From positions 1 through 64,000 of the forward strand of contig WBMZ01012087.1 in assembly GCA_013400975.1 (NCBI GenBank): a stretch of DNA of 64,000 nucleotides. Direction: 5' to 3'. This document shows positions 10,141-21,060 of the stretch, piece by piece (within the stretch, counting starts at the first letter, position 1; each line of letters starts with the position of its first letter). Made by a program: the position numbers and the translations under genes. The notes under the pieces are model-generated. The model was not told where the DNA came from. It did not search any database and worked only from the letters and a program-made list of their open reading frames with translations. The stretch comes from Atrichornis clamosus (lineage: Eukaryota > Chordata > Aves > Passeriformes > Menuridae).

Positions 10141-13100
10141 GGATATTTCAGAAAATCTAAACTGTGCTCCGTGCAGTGGTTCCCTACAAAACAGTCTGCC
10201 TGTCCAGGCAGTAACAGGAGGGAAAGGATGAGGACAAAAGATAGAGATAAATTAGATCTCGTTTTGCAACTTATCTTTTAAGTCAGTGGGAGAACGAGGA
10301 AGAGAAGTAGAGCTTAAACTGAAGGAAGAGGGATATTAATAGTCTCTATAAAGGACAGTTTGCACCAGGAAAAAAGAAAAAAAATCTGGCTGGCTTTTTT
10401 TAGCAAAACAGGCTAACACCCAGAGTAAATCTGTGTCATTAACTGAAGCAGTGCGTGATTTTTAGAGCATCTCTGTTCCTTGTGTGTGCCGATGCCTGTG
10501 GAGGCTCGTCCCCGGGCTGGAGGCAGATGTGGTGCAGTCTCTGCTTTGGGGAGGCTTCGCTTGCCAGCTGCAGAACCTCTGTCTGGGTCAGCCCGTGGCC
10601 CCGCTTGAGCAGGTACCACCAGTTTTGCCCAACGAGTGGCTTTGTAACAGGGCCAGGATCTTCCCACCACCCCTTGGAGTCGTGCTCGAACGCTGAATCT
10701 CAGCTCGAGTTTCCAGAATTAGATGGCACAGTGAGTAAACACAGCGTACTTGCCAGTTCTCACATCCTCTTTTGCAGCGAGTATTGCAGCAAATCTTGCA
10801 GGTTTGACTCATCTCCGAAGTTCTTCGCTGGTTTGAAGCAGATCTTGTCTGCCTTTCTCAAAAGAGCTGGAAATGTGGCCTCAGCTCCTGAGCTCACAGT
10901 CCTTCTGTGTGTGAACAATGTCTACTTGAGTTGGCCTCCGCAGAAACTTGGGCAGTTCTGAGTAACTTTAGCTGGAGTTATGGGCCTTTATTTAAGGGTA
11001 AAATTTGGCCTGCAGTTATCCTTTATTGAAAGCTTTATGGAAATACTTTGTTCTTGCTACGCACAAATATTTACATTCTGGTGGGAAGATTTTTTTCCCC
11101 TTCCATTTCTTTGTGGTTTTTTGGTTTTTTTTATCATGCTTGATGCCATAAGCACAAAGAGGGGGTGGAAGAAAGTATAATGCTTTGTCAGGTAACAAGT
11201 AATATTCAAGTTTTCAACCGATGTTTCTCACAGGTCCTGAAGAAAAGAAAAATCTGCCTGTATTGGAAGTACTGTCTACTTGTCTGATTGTAGCGAGCCA
11301 CCCAGGATAGGATGGGAATTCTGCTTAACTTGTGGGTAAATTGGAAGGGGAAGGGCATACAGAGCAGAAAACTTTTCTGGGTAAATAAAAGTAATGTCAG
11401 GTATAGCTCCTGTTTTAAGAACAGCATGTCTTAGTGTTTCTGTTCATCGGCGTTGAATCACCTCCGCATGTTTCAACCTCTGCCTGGTGGCTGCTCTCAG
11501 CAGATTGAGGAGGAGGACACATTGCTCTGTGAGTGCATCACAATGGTCCACACGTGTGCCGTGACTCAAGTGCGCTCACAACTTCATGACATGTATCAAA
11601 TGAGAATTGTTTCCTTGGAAAGCCTTTGCCTCCTTTGTTTTTTCTCAGATGAAAGCTACTTTCTATTTGACTATTTGACAGTGAGCTTGGTGCTGTGTAG
11701 AGTGAGGGCTTGGCTCACACTGCAGTTGAGTAGCTTTAGGTCTCTCAGCTTGTCCCTGGGTACTTCCCATGGCATCCCCTGTGCTTCAGCTGACCGGAGG
11801 GTGAGACTGCACGGGAAGCTGGACCAGCAGAAAACTAGCTTAAGCAGGAAAGAAATGTTTTCTCCCAGTTGAACATCCTCATTGGATTCTGGAGGTCAGA
11901 GGAGTGTCTGAGGGGTCAGGGCCACCCCCTTGGTAAACCTGTGGCCTCTGGGTTGACTTTGCTGTAATGTGAAACCTCTACTAGAGGCTTTGTGTCTGGA
12001 TCTGATCTTCTCTGTCTGGGCAGAGAATCCTTCCTTGCCTGGCTGCCCTGGGGCATGCTCCCAGCAGTGCCTGCTGGTGGGACCACCCCGCCAAAGCTGC
12101 CAAGTGTGGGGGTTTCCTTTAATTGTTAATTTAATGCTGCTCCCTTAGTGCCAGGTACTGAAGTTGTTAATGTGCATGTACTGGCATCCTGTCTCCTTTG
12201 GGTTTCCTTCTTCCTTGTGAGCCGGGGATGATGTGCTGGTCCAGAGGCTGGGAATTTGTGACGAGGGCATGGAGATACCCAGATTACTAGCTGCTGTTGT
12301 TTCTTTTTGTTTTTCTAGTAACTCATCTGTGCGATAAGCAAATGCAGCTGGACACAAAACTCGGATAAAGCTGTGCCCAGCCTGCCCATCCTCCTGCTGA
12401 GTTAGAGAGCGCAGCTGATGAGGAAATAGGTGGCCAGAGCTCAGCAACAGGTTCACACCCAAAAGGGGCTGTCCTGGCCCCTGTGCTCACTCGGCACCGT
12501 GCGGGGGGCTGTGCTGGCTGTGTGTGGTGTGGGGGTGGCTGGGAGCGCGGGCGGCTCCGGCGCAGGGACAGCCACAGGCAGCGGCACCGCCGGGCCCAGG
12601 TGCTGGCGTGGGGCTCGCTCAGACTTCTCGTGGGGCTTTGAGTAAAGCTTTAAATACAGTTCATGCTTTTGTTGCTTTCCATATGGGCGCAGGTGCACGT
12701 TAGTAGGAAGCGAAAGTGGAGGAGCCCCGAGGGAGCCTTACTAGAGCCATGCCAAGCAGGTACAGCCTACGAGCCTTATCACCTTGCTGATAACCTGGCA
12801 TGGTGCTGGCATTCCCGTGTCACGAGGATTATGGGGTGAAGGCAAGCTGCATTTTGGGAGGGACCTGATGCCTCTGCCTGGCTGTGTCCTCGGGGTTGGT
12901 CTCCCTGCCCATGTGGAGGCATCTTATTGCCCCTGAGAGCTTCAGTTCCTTTGCTGTCCCTATGCACTGATGGGAGGGAACCAGCAGAGTGTTTTGGGAG
13001 GAGTTGTCACCACAGAGCAGCGTTGTAGGGTGTCCCTGAATGCCCCCAAGCCTTGCTGCACGGCTGGTGTCTGGTGATGATGTGGGATGAGTCTTGTCCG

Positions 13101-14386
13101 TGCCCCATCTGCTTTACTACAGAGCCAATGGATAATTTGGGGGAGGCTGGAGCGAGGAGAGTCCTGGGTGGTGTGAGGAGAGGCCAGGTGCCCACTGGAT
13201 GGGACTGCACCTGCGGGTCTCTCACTGTCAGTGGGGTCCCTGGGCACTGGTGGAGACTGGCTGTGGTGTGCCTGGGGAAACAGGACCCAGACCAGCACCC
13301 AGCTGCCTGCCCCAGGGCCTGCTGGTGTTGCACAAAGCCTTCTGCCTTCCCCAACTGACTTCAGCCCATTCACTACCCATTTTTGCATTGCCTTGTTGAG
13401 GAATTTGAATGTGCAGTCTCTGAAGTGAAGCATCAAAGTGTTAACCGTCACTTTTAATTACTACCTTTGTTTTCGGAAAGGAGTAGCAGCCAGAATAAAA
13501 TACTGAGTAGGAATAAAATACTCGTTACCCACCTTTTCTTCCTCCTTGGTTTGTGCCCAACATGAGTTGTGGATATCCCCAGAGGTGGCTGATGTGCGGG
13601 TGAGCAGAGCTGTGGTCCTGAACCCCTCCTGTCCTCACCCCCTCTCTTCCATATTCTGCACGTGCAGTTATATATACTCCTAAATAATCCTTACCTTACA
13701 TTAGGGTTATTCATTGTTAGTTCTTATGTGTCAACACCACCTCTGATTGGAACCTTTATTGTTCTCTCTGCTCCTATATTTTTTCCTCACCTCCTGGACC
13801 AGAGGGAGAGTTAGTTGAAGGGGGAGTCATGGCCAGTGTTCCCAGGGTGTGGGGCTCTTCCCCTCCCCAGGCCGCACACGCAGCGAGTGCCTGGGAAAAC
13901 GTCCCTCCAAGTCATTACAAATTAAGCGTCGCAGACAGAAGCAGAGATGAAGCTCTGTGGGGAGATTTGTGACTTGATCCAAGTGAGTGATGTGCAAAGA
14001 TGGAAAGGAAAGCAAACTTCTCATCCAAGACATGGAGGCTGTGGTGCTTGTGCCCCAGGGTGCTGCAGTGCAGCCATCCAGAGGCTGCTGAGATCTCCAT
14101 CGTCTGCTGCTGTAGTGCCGTAGCCAGGAGACCCCATGCAAGCTGTGCTTGTTGGTGGAGTTGCCTGTGGATTTTAGCAGCTGAAGCTGGCTGTGCAAGC
14201 AGTGAGCTTCCCAGTAACTAGGTTGTGAGAAAATACTGTGGGTCTGCATGTATTCCCCACACCTGGATATGCCATTTTTGTTACCATCGAGGTAAGTGAG
14301 GTAAACCCCATTTTTCTCTAGTATGGCAGAACTCTGTTTCCAAGTGAGCTCAATTAACGCTCATTTTCAAAGCAATGAGAATTATT
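10141..14386. other. GC/GT-rich noncoding DNA
   Basis: Longer stretch of lower-AT DNA. It includes a small CpG-containing patch at about 12535-12620 (gggagcgcgggcggctcc...), too short to call an island with confidence. Open frames up to 168 codons (10455-10961, plus) have no domain. No RNA gene or mobile element is recognised. Confidence 0.4.
13493..13522. repeat. Tandem duplication, 18-bp period
   Basis: The 12-mer gaataaaatact occurs at 13493-13504 and again at 13511-13522 with a six-base separator. This is a short local duplication with no evident function. Confidence 0.85.
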
Positions 14387-14446
14387 TCATAGAATTAGAA
14401 TCATTAAAGTTGGAAAAGGCCTCTGAGATCATTGAGTCCAACCATT
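14387..14446 (-). mobile_element. CR1 LINE 3'-end fragment (minus orientation)
   Basis: On the plus strand this reads as the reverse complement of the CR1 3' terminus: degenerate copies of the short terminal repeat (catagaattagaatcat) followed by aaagttggaaaaggcctctg and agatcattgagtccaacc. CR1 elements end in short ATTCTRTG-type repeats instead of a poly-A tail, which fits. The copy is heavily 5'-truncated, as most genomic CR1s are. Sequence beyond about 14446 no longer matches what I know of the family. Confidence 0.9.
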
Positions 14447-17099
14447 CATGGTACTGCATCAGTAAATGAAGAGCTGTTTGAAAACCCTGTCCCTGCCCCA
14501 GAGTCCCTGTTGGGGCCTTCACATGCACTGTGTGCACTGAATTACATCTGTTACACGAGTGCGAATGTACAAGAGGAGACTGCGACTTCTGAGTGGCAGA
14601 AATTAGTTTTAGGAGGAGAAATTAATAGCAGGAGAATGAAAAATTCTTGCATTCTCACAGCTTGTTATCCAGACCCATTGTCTTGGCAAAGAAAGGGGAG
14701 GAACCTCAGTCAACAATTGGGGTGTCCAACGGCAACAGTGTGGGATATGTGTTCCAGTCTGAACGGAAAAAAATAATTACTAGGCAGTGGTTGATCACCT
14801 CTTGGTTTTAAGTAAGTGTAATATTGAGCGCAAATTAAAAACAACCTTGAAACTGCACAGATTCATAAAACTGTACACTGGGATTTTAAAAATTACCTCC
14901 ATTGGAATCCTGGAAGCATCTGTTACATAATTAATGCACTTAAAAATATATTCTATTTATGATTAATCCAGGACTGTAGTGTGTGCTAGTTAAATGCCTG
15001 GATCCCAGGGTGCAGTGCGAGGAAAGAAATGCAGTTGTAATCTATTTGACGGTTACAGGAAAGGACATTTGCTACAAATAAATACATTTTCCTTAGTCTT
15101 TTTATTTGTCAGGGCCAAGCTTATGTCTGTTGTGCTGAGTTTGTTGACTGGTAAATGTTTTGAGATTTATGCTGATAATTTTGTAGATCTACTGGAAAAA
15201 ATAACTCAAGAATAATTAGGGAGATTGACCATACAGTAATGTACCACATGGGTGACAGCATTACTGGGTTGATGATCTTGGGTATGGTATATGCAATTAA
15301 AAGTGCTAGGGCTCAGTACTGCAGAGCTTTTCAAACACTCTCTGGGATACACAAATGCTCCAGGGGATGCATGTTTCCCAAAGGATAACTTGCCAAAGTT
15401 ATGGGATGCCTTTGGTCTTCTCTCCAGGGAAGTATTCCAGCCTGAGACCTCCTGGGTGAGAGTGGTGGAGCGGGCACTGCAAGCACAACTTGACAAACCT
15501 CAGCCTGCACAGGTTTTTTAATCAGGAAGGTTTTGAGGGCTCTGTAGCCTTATTTTTTTGCAGGCTTTTAAGTTGGCATCCAGCCATGGGGTCCTGGAAC
15601 AGTTTCTGGCATCACACTTCCTCTGACAGATTTTTCTCTCTGCCCTCTGTTTCTGTTCCCTATTTTTATTCTCACCCTTCATTGGACACTGTCTTGTGAG
15701 GTTGATGCCGACTAAAACCCTTTTCTTCCATCTTACTTTCGTTCCTGTTTGTAAAAGCCAGAAAGCTGTTACGATGGCCCCTCACACTGCTGTATTCCAG
15801 AGTGGTGGTCCCACATTGTGGAGGTTTGTGGCTGGATCCTGTGTTTCCCTGCCCGCCTCAAGCTGGCTGAGCATCCCAGGTGGAGCAGCAAGAGCTGCTG
15901 GAAGCCTGTAAAAAGGTCCTTTTCCAAATGATTTTATTTTTAAAGCGAGCAATCGTCGTGTGTGTTGGCTCAGGAAGCATTTTGAGATGGAGTGCTGAGG
16001 GTCCCGTTGCACCTGGCCTGTGCTGTTAGCGCTGCTGAATTGTGAAAGGGGTCACCTGTATTGGAACCACACGTGCTCTTGGCCATTGGTCCCCTACCTG
16101 TTGGGCTCTGCCCTGGTACCCCAGACCTGCATGGAGACAAGGCAGTGATGAGGAGGGGAGAGCAGTTGTCTCCCATTTGCCTTTGATGCCTGCATGCCCA
16201 GCTGCGTGGTGTTTCTGTGCCGTACCCAGTGTGTGTGTGCTGCAGGCACCACTGCAGAGATGTGCGAGGTGTTCGGCAGCCTGGCGTTGCTCCGGCAGCC
16301 TCTTCCCAGGGCTGTCCCCATCACTGGTACTGGAAGCAAGTTCCTAATGAACTCGGCTTTCCACTTGCAGTCAGTTGTCTTGTTTCTGCTCTTCAGAGTC
16401 CCTGATGCCCCTTCAAAATGTAATGAGGGAGGAGCGAGCCTGGTTTTGTGGAAGGCGGAGATGCTGAGAAAACTCTTACCCGTGGACTGTGCTCTTGGCT
16501 CGTCCTCGCCATTAATCCCAATGGAAACGTTTCTTCTGACTTTTCCCACTGTATAATGCAAAGCCTTGTTATCTCTGCAGTATAAAAGTGCACTCAGCAT
16601 GGGCTTTTCCTTTAGTCCTGACGAGAGATGGATGTTGAGATACGTGTGCATAGACTGTATTCTGAGCAAATTGGGACAAAAAAAAAAATTGATTACTATT
16701 GGTAACTTAATTTTCTGCAAACTAAAGAGCCCCAAAGAGAAACCCACTTCAAAAGCTCTTTGTTTCCTCCTTTTTTGTTTTTTTAACAAAGGCTACGTTC
16801 TAGCTGTACTTCAGTGGTCTCCGGTTGCAGCCACTTTCTTTGATACAGATTTGTGTGAAAGCAGTTGTCAGACAGAGGGAAATGATAAAATCGACGAATT
16901 AAGGCAAAGGATGAGAAGGGCAGTGGGTAGCATGAAATGGAGAAGTGTTGGGATCTAACGAGCATTCCTACGAGCAAATCCCAGTTCCTGTGCTTGTTAC
17001 GGGCCAGGTTGGTGATGTTTGGCGAATTTAATGGATTGGGGTGGGTGGCTGATAAAAACAAAGGAGATTTGAGGGAAAAGCAGAATCTGGTGACTACCG
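14447..17099. other. Noncoding DNA, no gene supported
   Basis: Mixed-composition DNA. The longest open frame of the whole window (231 codons, minus strand, 16094-16789) lies here but shows no domain and has low-complexity lysine/arginine-rich ends, so I do not call it. The stretch 14800-15000 is AT-rich. No RNA gene or mobile element is recognised. Confidence 0.4.
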
Positions 17100-17589
17100 T
17101 AGTGCATGTTTATTTTTAGAACTCGATTGCTTTTGAGTTGCTAGCATTAGAAAAACTTCTTAGCTCGCATTATACTGCAAATTTCTTTAATTTATTTTTA
17201 AAGTGGAAATTTTGCAAGCTGACGTTTTGCAGCATGCGTAGTACGATTTGGCTGACAGCATTGTCTGGCAAAAGAAATAACCAAATTATTATTCAGTCAT
17301 GGGTTTTTAACAGCCGCAAAGCAAGTGGATGTTAACTAAATGATGCAATTTATTCCCTTCCTGCTTATTGCCAGCTTGCCTATTACAGAGAGACTGCCAG
17401 CTTTAAATAAGTGGTACCCAGATGGTAGTCGCATGACGCCCACTTGGTTACGGAGCCTAAGCAGGGAATAACTCGGCAGCCACTACAAGCTGTGGGTCAA
17501 TTGAGGGGGAATGCCTGTTGCTTCACAGTTTTGCATATGTAAATCTGTTAATGTTATGTCAGTATTGTGCGGTCTAAACACAAGCATTG
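17100..17589. promoter_or_regulatory. Candidate regulatory block upstream of the internal CpG island
   Basis: High-complexity, mostly AT-rich sequence that keeps scattered CpGs (cgattgc, ctcgcat, gacgttttgc, gcgtagtacg, agtcgcatgacgcc) and lacks homopolymers, immediately before the CpG island at 17590. Position and texture suggest a promoter-proximal or enhancer element. CpG retention inside AT-rich DNA often goes with constraint or hypomethylation. This is an inference. Confidence 0.35.
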
Positions 17590-18000
17590 CCTTTCTCTGG
17601 GGCCCAGATGAACTTGGATCGCCGCCCAGTTAATGAGGAGCGGGAGTGCGGAGCGGCAGTCGGAGGCAGCCGCCGCCGTTCCCCCGCTCGCCCTGAACCC
17701 GGCGCGTCCCGGATGCTCCGCTCCAGCGGCGCTGCCCGGGGCTGGCCAGGCCGGAGCAGCGAGGCAAACGCCTCCTCTATTTTTAGCCCCGGCACGGAAG
17801 AGGGGTGGCTTGGCCCGGCTGCCGCTCTCGCTCCGTCTGCCGCACTCCTGCGCTCGCCTTCATCGGCTGCAGATGTGGCGCAGCCGCCTCCGAGGAGTCA
17901 TGAACTGTGTCGTCTGCGCCCTTTAACAGCCAACATCTGCTGCGGCTGCCTGCTGGAAGCGGCATGGAAACAATTCTGGGGAGAGCGCTGAAGTTTGGCC
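17590..18000. promoter_or_regulatory. Internal CpG island; candidate alternative promoter
   Basis: A roughly 400-bp GC-rich stretch with dense CpG (gatcgccgcccag, gtgcggagcggcag, gccgccgccg, ggcgcgtcccgg) stands isolated in AT-rich surroundings. Islands of this size usually mark a transcription start. Open frames span it in several registers (for example 17587-17991, plus, 134 codons), but this is expected of GC-rich DNA and none matches a known protein. A short plus-strand frame beginning at 17873 ends at a stop near 17926 and could be an upstream ORF. No TATA box or clear splice donor is visible within it, and strand is unknown. Confidence 0.65.
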
Positions 18001-19519
18001 GCACAGACGATTACTTTACATTAATTGCATCGAGATAGTCACTGTACGAGTCGGGTTTGAAGCCAGTCCTCCCCCCACCCCTTTCTTTTTTTATTATTGT
18101 TTTAAAAGCAGTAGTTAAAATTGTTTGACATGGGAGTGCTTTTTATTGTTGATCATTTCTGGTTCTGAAAAGTTTATTACAATGGGTGAAAACAACAACC
18201 AAAAAAACCCATAAAAAGCTGGGGCTGTAATATGCTTATAGGCTAAAAAAGTACCAATAGTGTTGATTTAACCAAAGAAAATGTTCCTGGAGGTATTGTA
18301 AATTTTATGTGCCAGATGAAAAGCATTAAGTGTGTTATTTTTCACGAAGGAAAACATTCTGATTTTTAACCATTTTGTAAATTATATTAATGCTGTAATA
18401 TGGGCCTGTTCCAGGAGTGCTCGCCCTATGAGCAGGTCCCATGGGGTGTGGGTTGGGGGCCCTGCCTGGAGCAGGGCTGGGTACAGGGACTGACCAAACA
18501 GAAATCTTGTCTCTTTGGGCAAAACACTGTCTTTCCTTGCTTTTTTTCTTTTCTTTCCCCTTCCTTTTCTTTTTTTGGAAGTTGCAAGTGAGCATTTTAA
18601 ATGCAGCAAGAGTAAAATTTAGGGAGAAAATAAGCTGCTTTGGAATGTAGCGGAAAGCTGAGATGCTTCAGTATTTTATCTTTATTTTGCTAATTATTTG
18701 TCATGGAGATCGGAGTTGATTCCCTGAGATTTCTTTTAAGCCTCTTAAGATTAATTTTTTTTGGCTAATGGTAATTTTCCTCTGCTTGATGCTCCTCAGC
18801 TAGAGCGTTACTGCTTAGCAGCACGGCTGGGGGAATAAGCTCAAGGTTCAGAATGTGGACCAGAAAGGGGAAAAAGTGATGAGGAAAGCCAGAGGGCCTG
18901 GAAGTGCTGTAGGGAATGCGTGGAGGGTTTATAACTTGGGGGCGAGTCCGTCATCCCCATGGCTTGGGCTGGAATGGGAATTTGTACAGCAGTTGTGCTT
19001 TTTGATGGAAAATTAGTTAGCAGTTGTTGAAGAGCCTGTAGCAAATCCTCATACAATAAAGGTAAATCAAGCTAAGCATTGGTTTATATGTGATTTTTTT
19101 TCAGTTCCCTATATTAATGTGAGAGCTATAGCTTTCCCTACTGAAAACTTAATTAGGCAAACAGAATGCTATGTTAGCAGACACTTACAAACCCAATGTG
19201 CTCACAACTAGATTCAAATAAGTTAATAAGAGTTATATTAGGTGTTTCTAATGGTACTCTCCATTTTTTAAAATAAATGCTGTCTTTGGTAATAAGCCAC
19301 CCCCACCTTTTTGGGTAATAGTTTAATTGAAAGGCTTGATTGTGTCCATTTAGTCTCAGAGGATCCCTTCTGCTGTGTGCTGTGTTAATGCAGATCTCTT
19401 TGAACCCTTTTATATTTGGGTGCCCAATGTAAAGCCCCTTTAGGAAAAAACAGGGATGAGAGAAGGAAACAATCTGTTGTGGAGTACACGCAGAGGAGCC
19501 AGCAGACAGGAGCAGAACA

Positions 19520-19568
19520 AATCTGCAGCGTTGGTGTGGGTGTAGGGGTGCGTGCGTGTTTGTGTGTA
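19520..19568. repeat. Imperfect GT-rich simple repeat
   Basis: GT-dominated low-complexity run (ggtgtgggtgtaggggtgcg followed by tgcgtgtttgtgtgt). Open frames read through it on the minus strand as threonine/proline-rich peptides are artefacts of this composition. Confidence 0.6.
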
Positions 19569-19936
19569 ATGTATTTAAAATGCCAATAGCTTATGCCTTT
19601 TGAAGGCTCCAAATCAGAGCTGTCATATTAGCTATACCATTTCCAAAATTAATGCCAGGAACAGACTGATACTGATTGTTCAAAAAAGCATCATTATTCT
19701 GTGACACTTTTTTTTGGGCTTCTGACATCCCCACTTAAAACAGGTGTGTTTCCATGCAGTGTTGCTCAAAAATTGTTTGCTGAAAGGAATTTGATTCCAA
19801 ATTGAAGGCATTCTCTTAATTTTTTTTCCCCTCCTAACAGAGTAACAAGGGGAGAGCGAAGGAGCCTTATTACTTTCTTTCTTTCTTACTGATTCCAGCA
19901 AAAAGATTTTTGGACAAAGGACATTAATGCGGAGCT

Positions 19937-19954
19937 TGCAAATTTAAATTTGCA
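19937..19954. promoter_or_regulatory. 18-bp perfect palindrome with two inverted octamer-type half sites
   Basis: The sequence TGCAAATTTAAATTTGCA is identical to its reverse complement. Its ends carry TGCAAAT and ATTTGCA, seven bases of the POU-domain octamer ATGCAAAT in opposite orientations. POU factors bind octamers and can form dimers on paired arrangements of them. Occupancy is an inference. No gene or transposon terminus is nearby. Confidence 0.4.
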
Positions 19955-20754
19955 GTCAGAAATTTGAGACTTTGTTATTCTGTAACTGCTCCACCATGTC
20001 CTCCACGTCTGTGTGCTTCTGTCTACAAAGGGGGAATGGGAAAATATTAAGAGACTGCTGGAGGATTTAAAGATAATGCTTGTGAAATGCTGAGGTCATC
20101 TAATGTAGGGCGTTTTACTAATAAAAAGAATCGATGTCTTCAGTCTCTGCTTCAGCATGACCTCTCTGTTGGTGTGAGGCAGTGGGTCTGAGGTGTTTCT
20201 TAGCAGTGATTTCGTACCATTGTATCTGAACACACCTGGTTTTGTGCCACCAAGCAGAATTGCCCATGGTTGCAGACTTTAAAACATTTATTGAACATCA
20301 GTAAAGCAGCCTTTCTTTGTTACAGATCATGTTGATACAGACCATGGCTACCTTAAAATTTATTTTACGCTTATGTTAACGTGGTGGGCCAGTAAAAGTG
20401 TGTGTCTGTGTTGGGTATGGCAACCTTTATTTGGCAAAAGGAGCAGAGCCTGGTTGCCTGATAAGAATAATCTTGCCAGAACCAAAAAAAAAAACCCAAA
20501 CAACTGAAAAAAAAGGGTGATAATGCGCAAAAGTGCTGTTAGATTGTCAGCATTTTACACAAACCTTCAGTGCTAAGAAGAGCTCAGAGTACAGCCTGAG
20601 AGGTCCTTTATGAAGCTGTGAGATGGTTTGGGGGATTCCCTCAGAGAAGATCAGATAAGATAGTAAGTGGAGGATTCAGGCGGAAAAGTGGTTTGGAATT
20701 GCAAATCAGTGGTTTGCCCATAAGTGCTTGGGGTTGGCTGTGGTGTCTTCTGAT

Positions 20755-20778
20755 CATATATATATATTTTTTTTTTTT
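20755..20778. repeat. (AT)n microsatellite adjoining a T tract
   Basis: Alternating AT at about 20755-20767 runs directly into a T tract ending at 20778. Simple sequence. Confidence 0.85.
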
Positions 20779-21060
20779 CCCTCCGAAGATCTTGAGTATT
20801 TTTTCACCCGTCTTTATGCTCTCTCAAAAGGGTCTTGATTTTCAAAGGCTGAGGATGGCTGCTCGCTTCTGAGCTCTGCAGGCTGATGTGAAATCACTGC
20901 TCGTTCTCTCGAGGCTCCTGATCTCTGTCTCTGATAGAGCTCCTCACTTTCAACTGCTTTAGCATAATTCAGTGCTTTCTTGAACGTTGTAGGAGGTTGA
21001 ATAAATATGATTTCTACAGTATGTCTGTATACATAGATCTGTGTATTTATATATAAAGCA

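Larger units (their letters stand above)
18001..21060. other. AT-rich noncoding DNA
   Basis: AT-rich with poly-T and poly-A patches. Ordered-looking sub-blocks lie at 18005-18060 (retains CpG), 18200-18330, 18660-18830 and 19060-19260. An 18-bp perfect palindrome is listed separately. No gene is supported. Confidence 0.35.

Noticed and set aside
16094..16789. 231-codon open frame on the minus strand, longest in the window
   Set aside because: No recognisable domain, basic low-complexity start, overlapping open frames on the plus strand, and a length attainable by chance in 64 kb searched in six frames.
17587..17991. 134-codon plus-strand frame across the internal CpG island
   Set aside because: GC-rich islands are stop-poor in every frame, and an overlapping 97-codon frame is equally open. 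No protein family was recognised.
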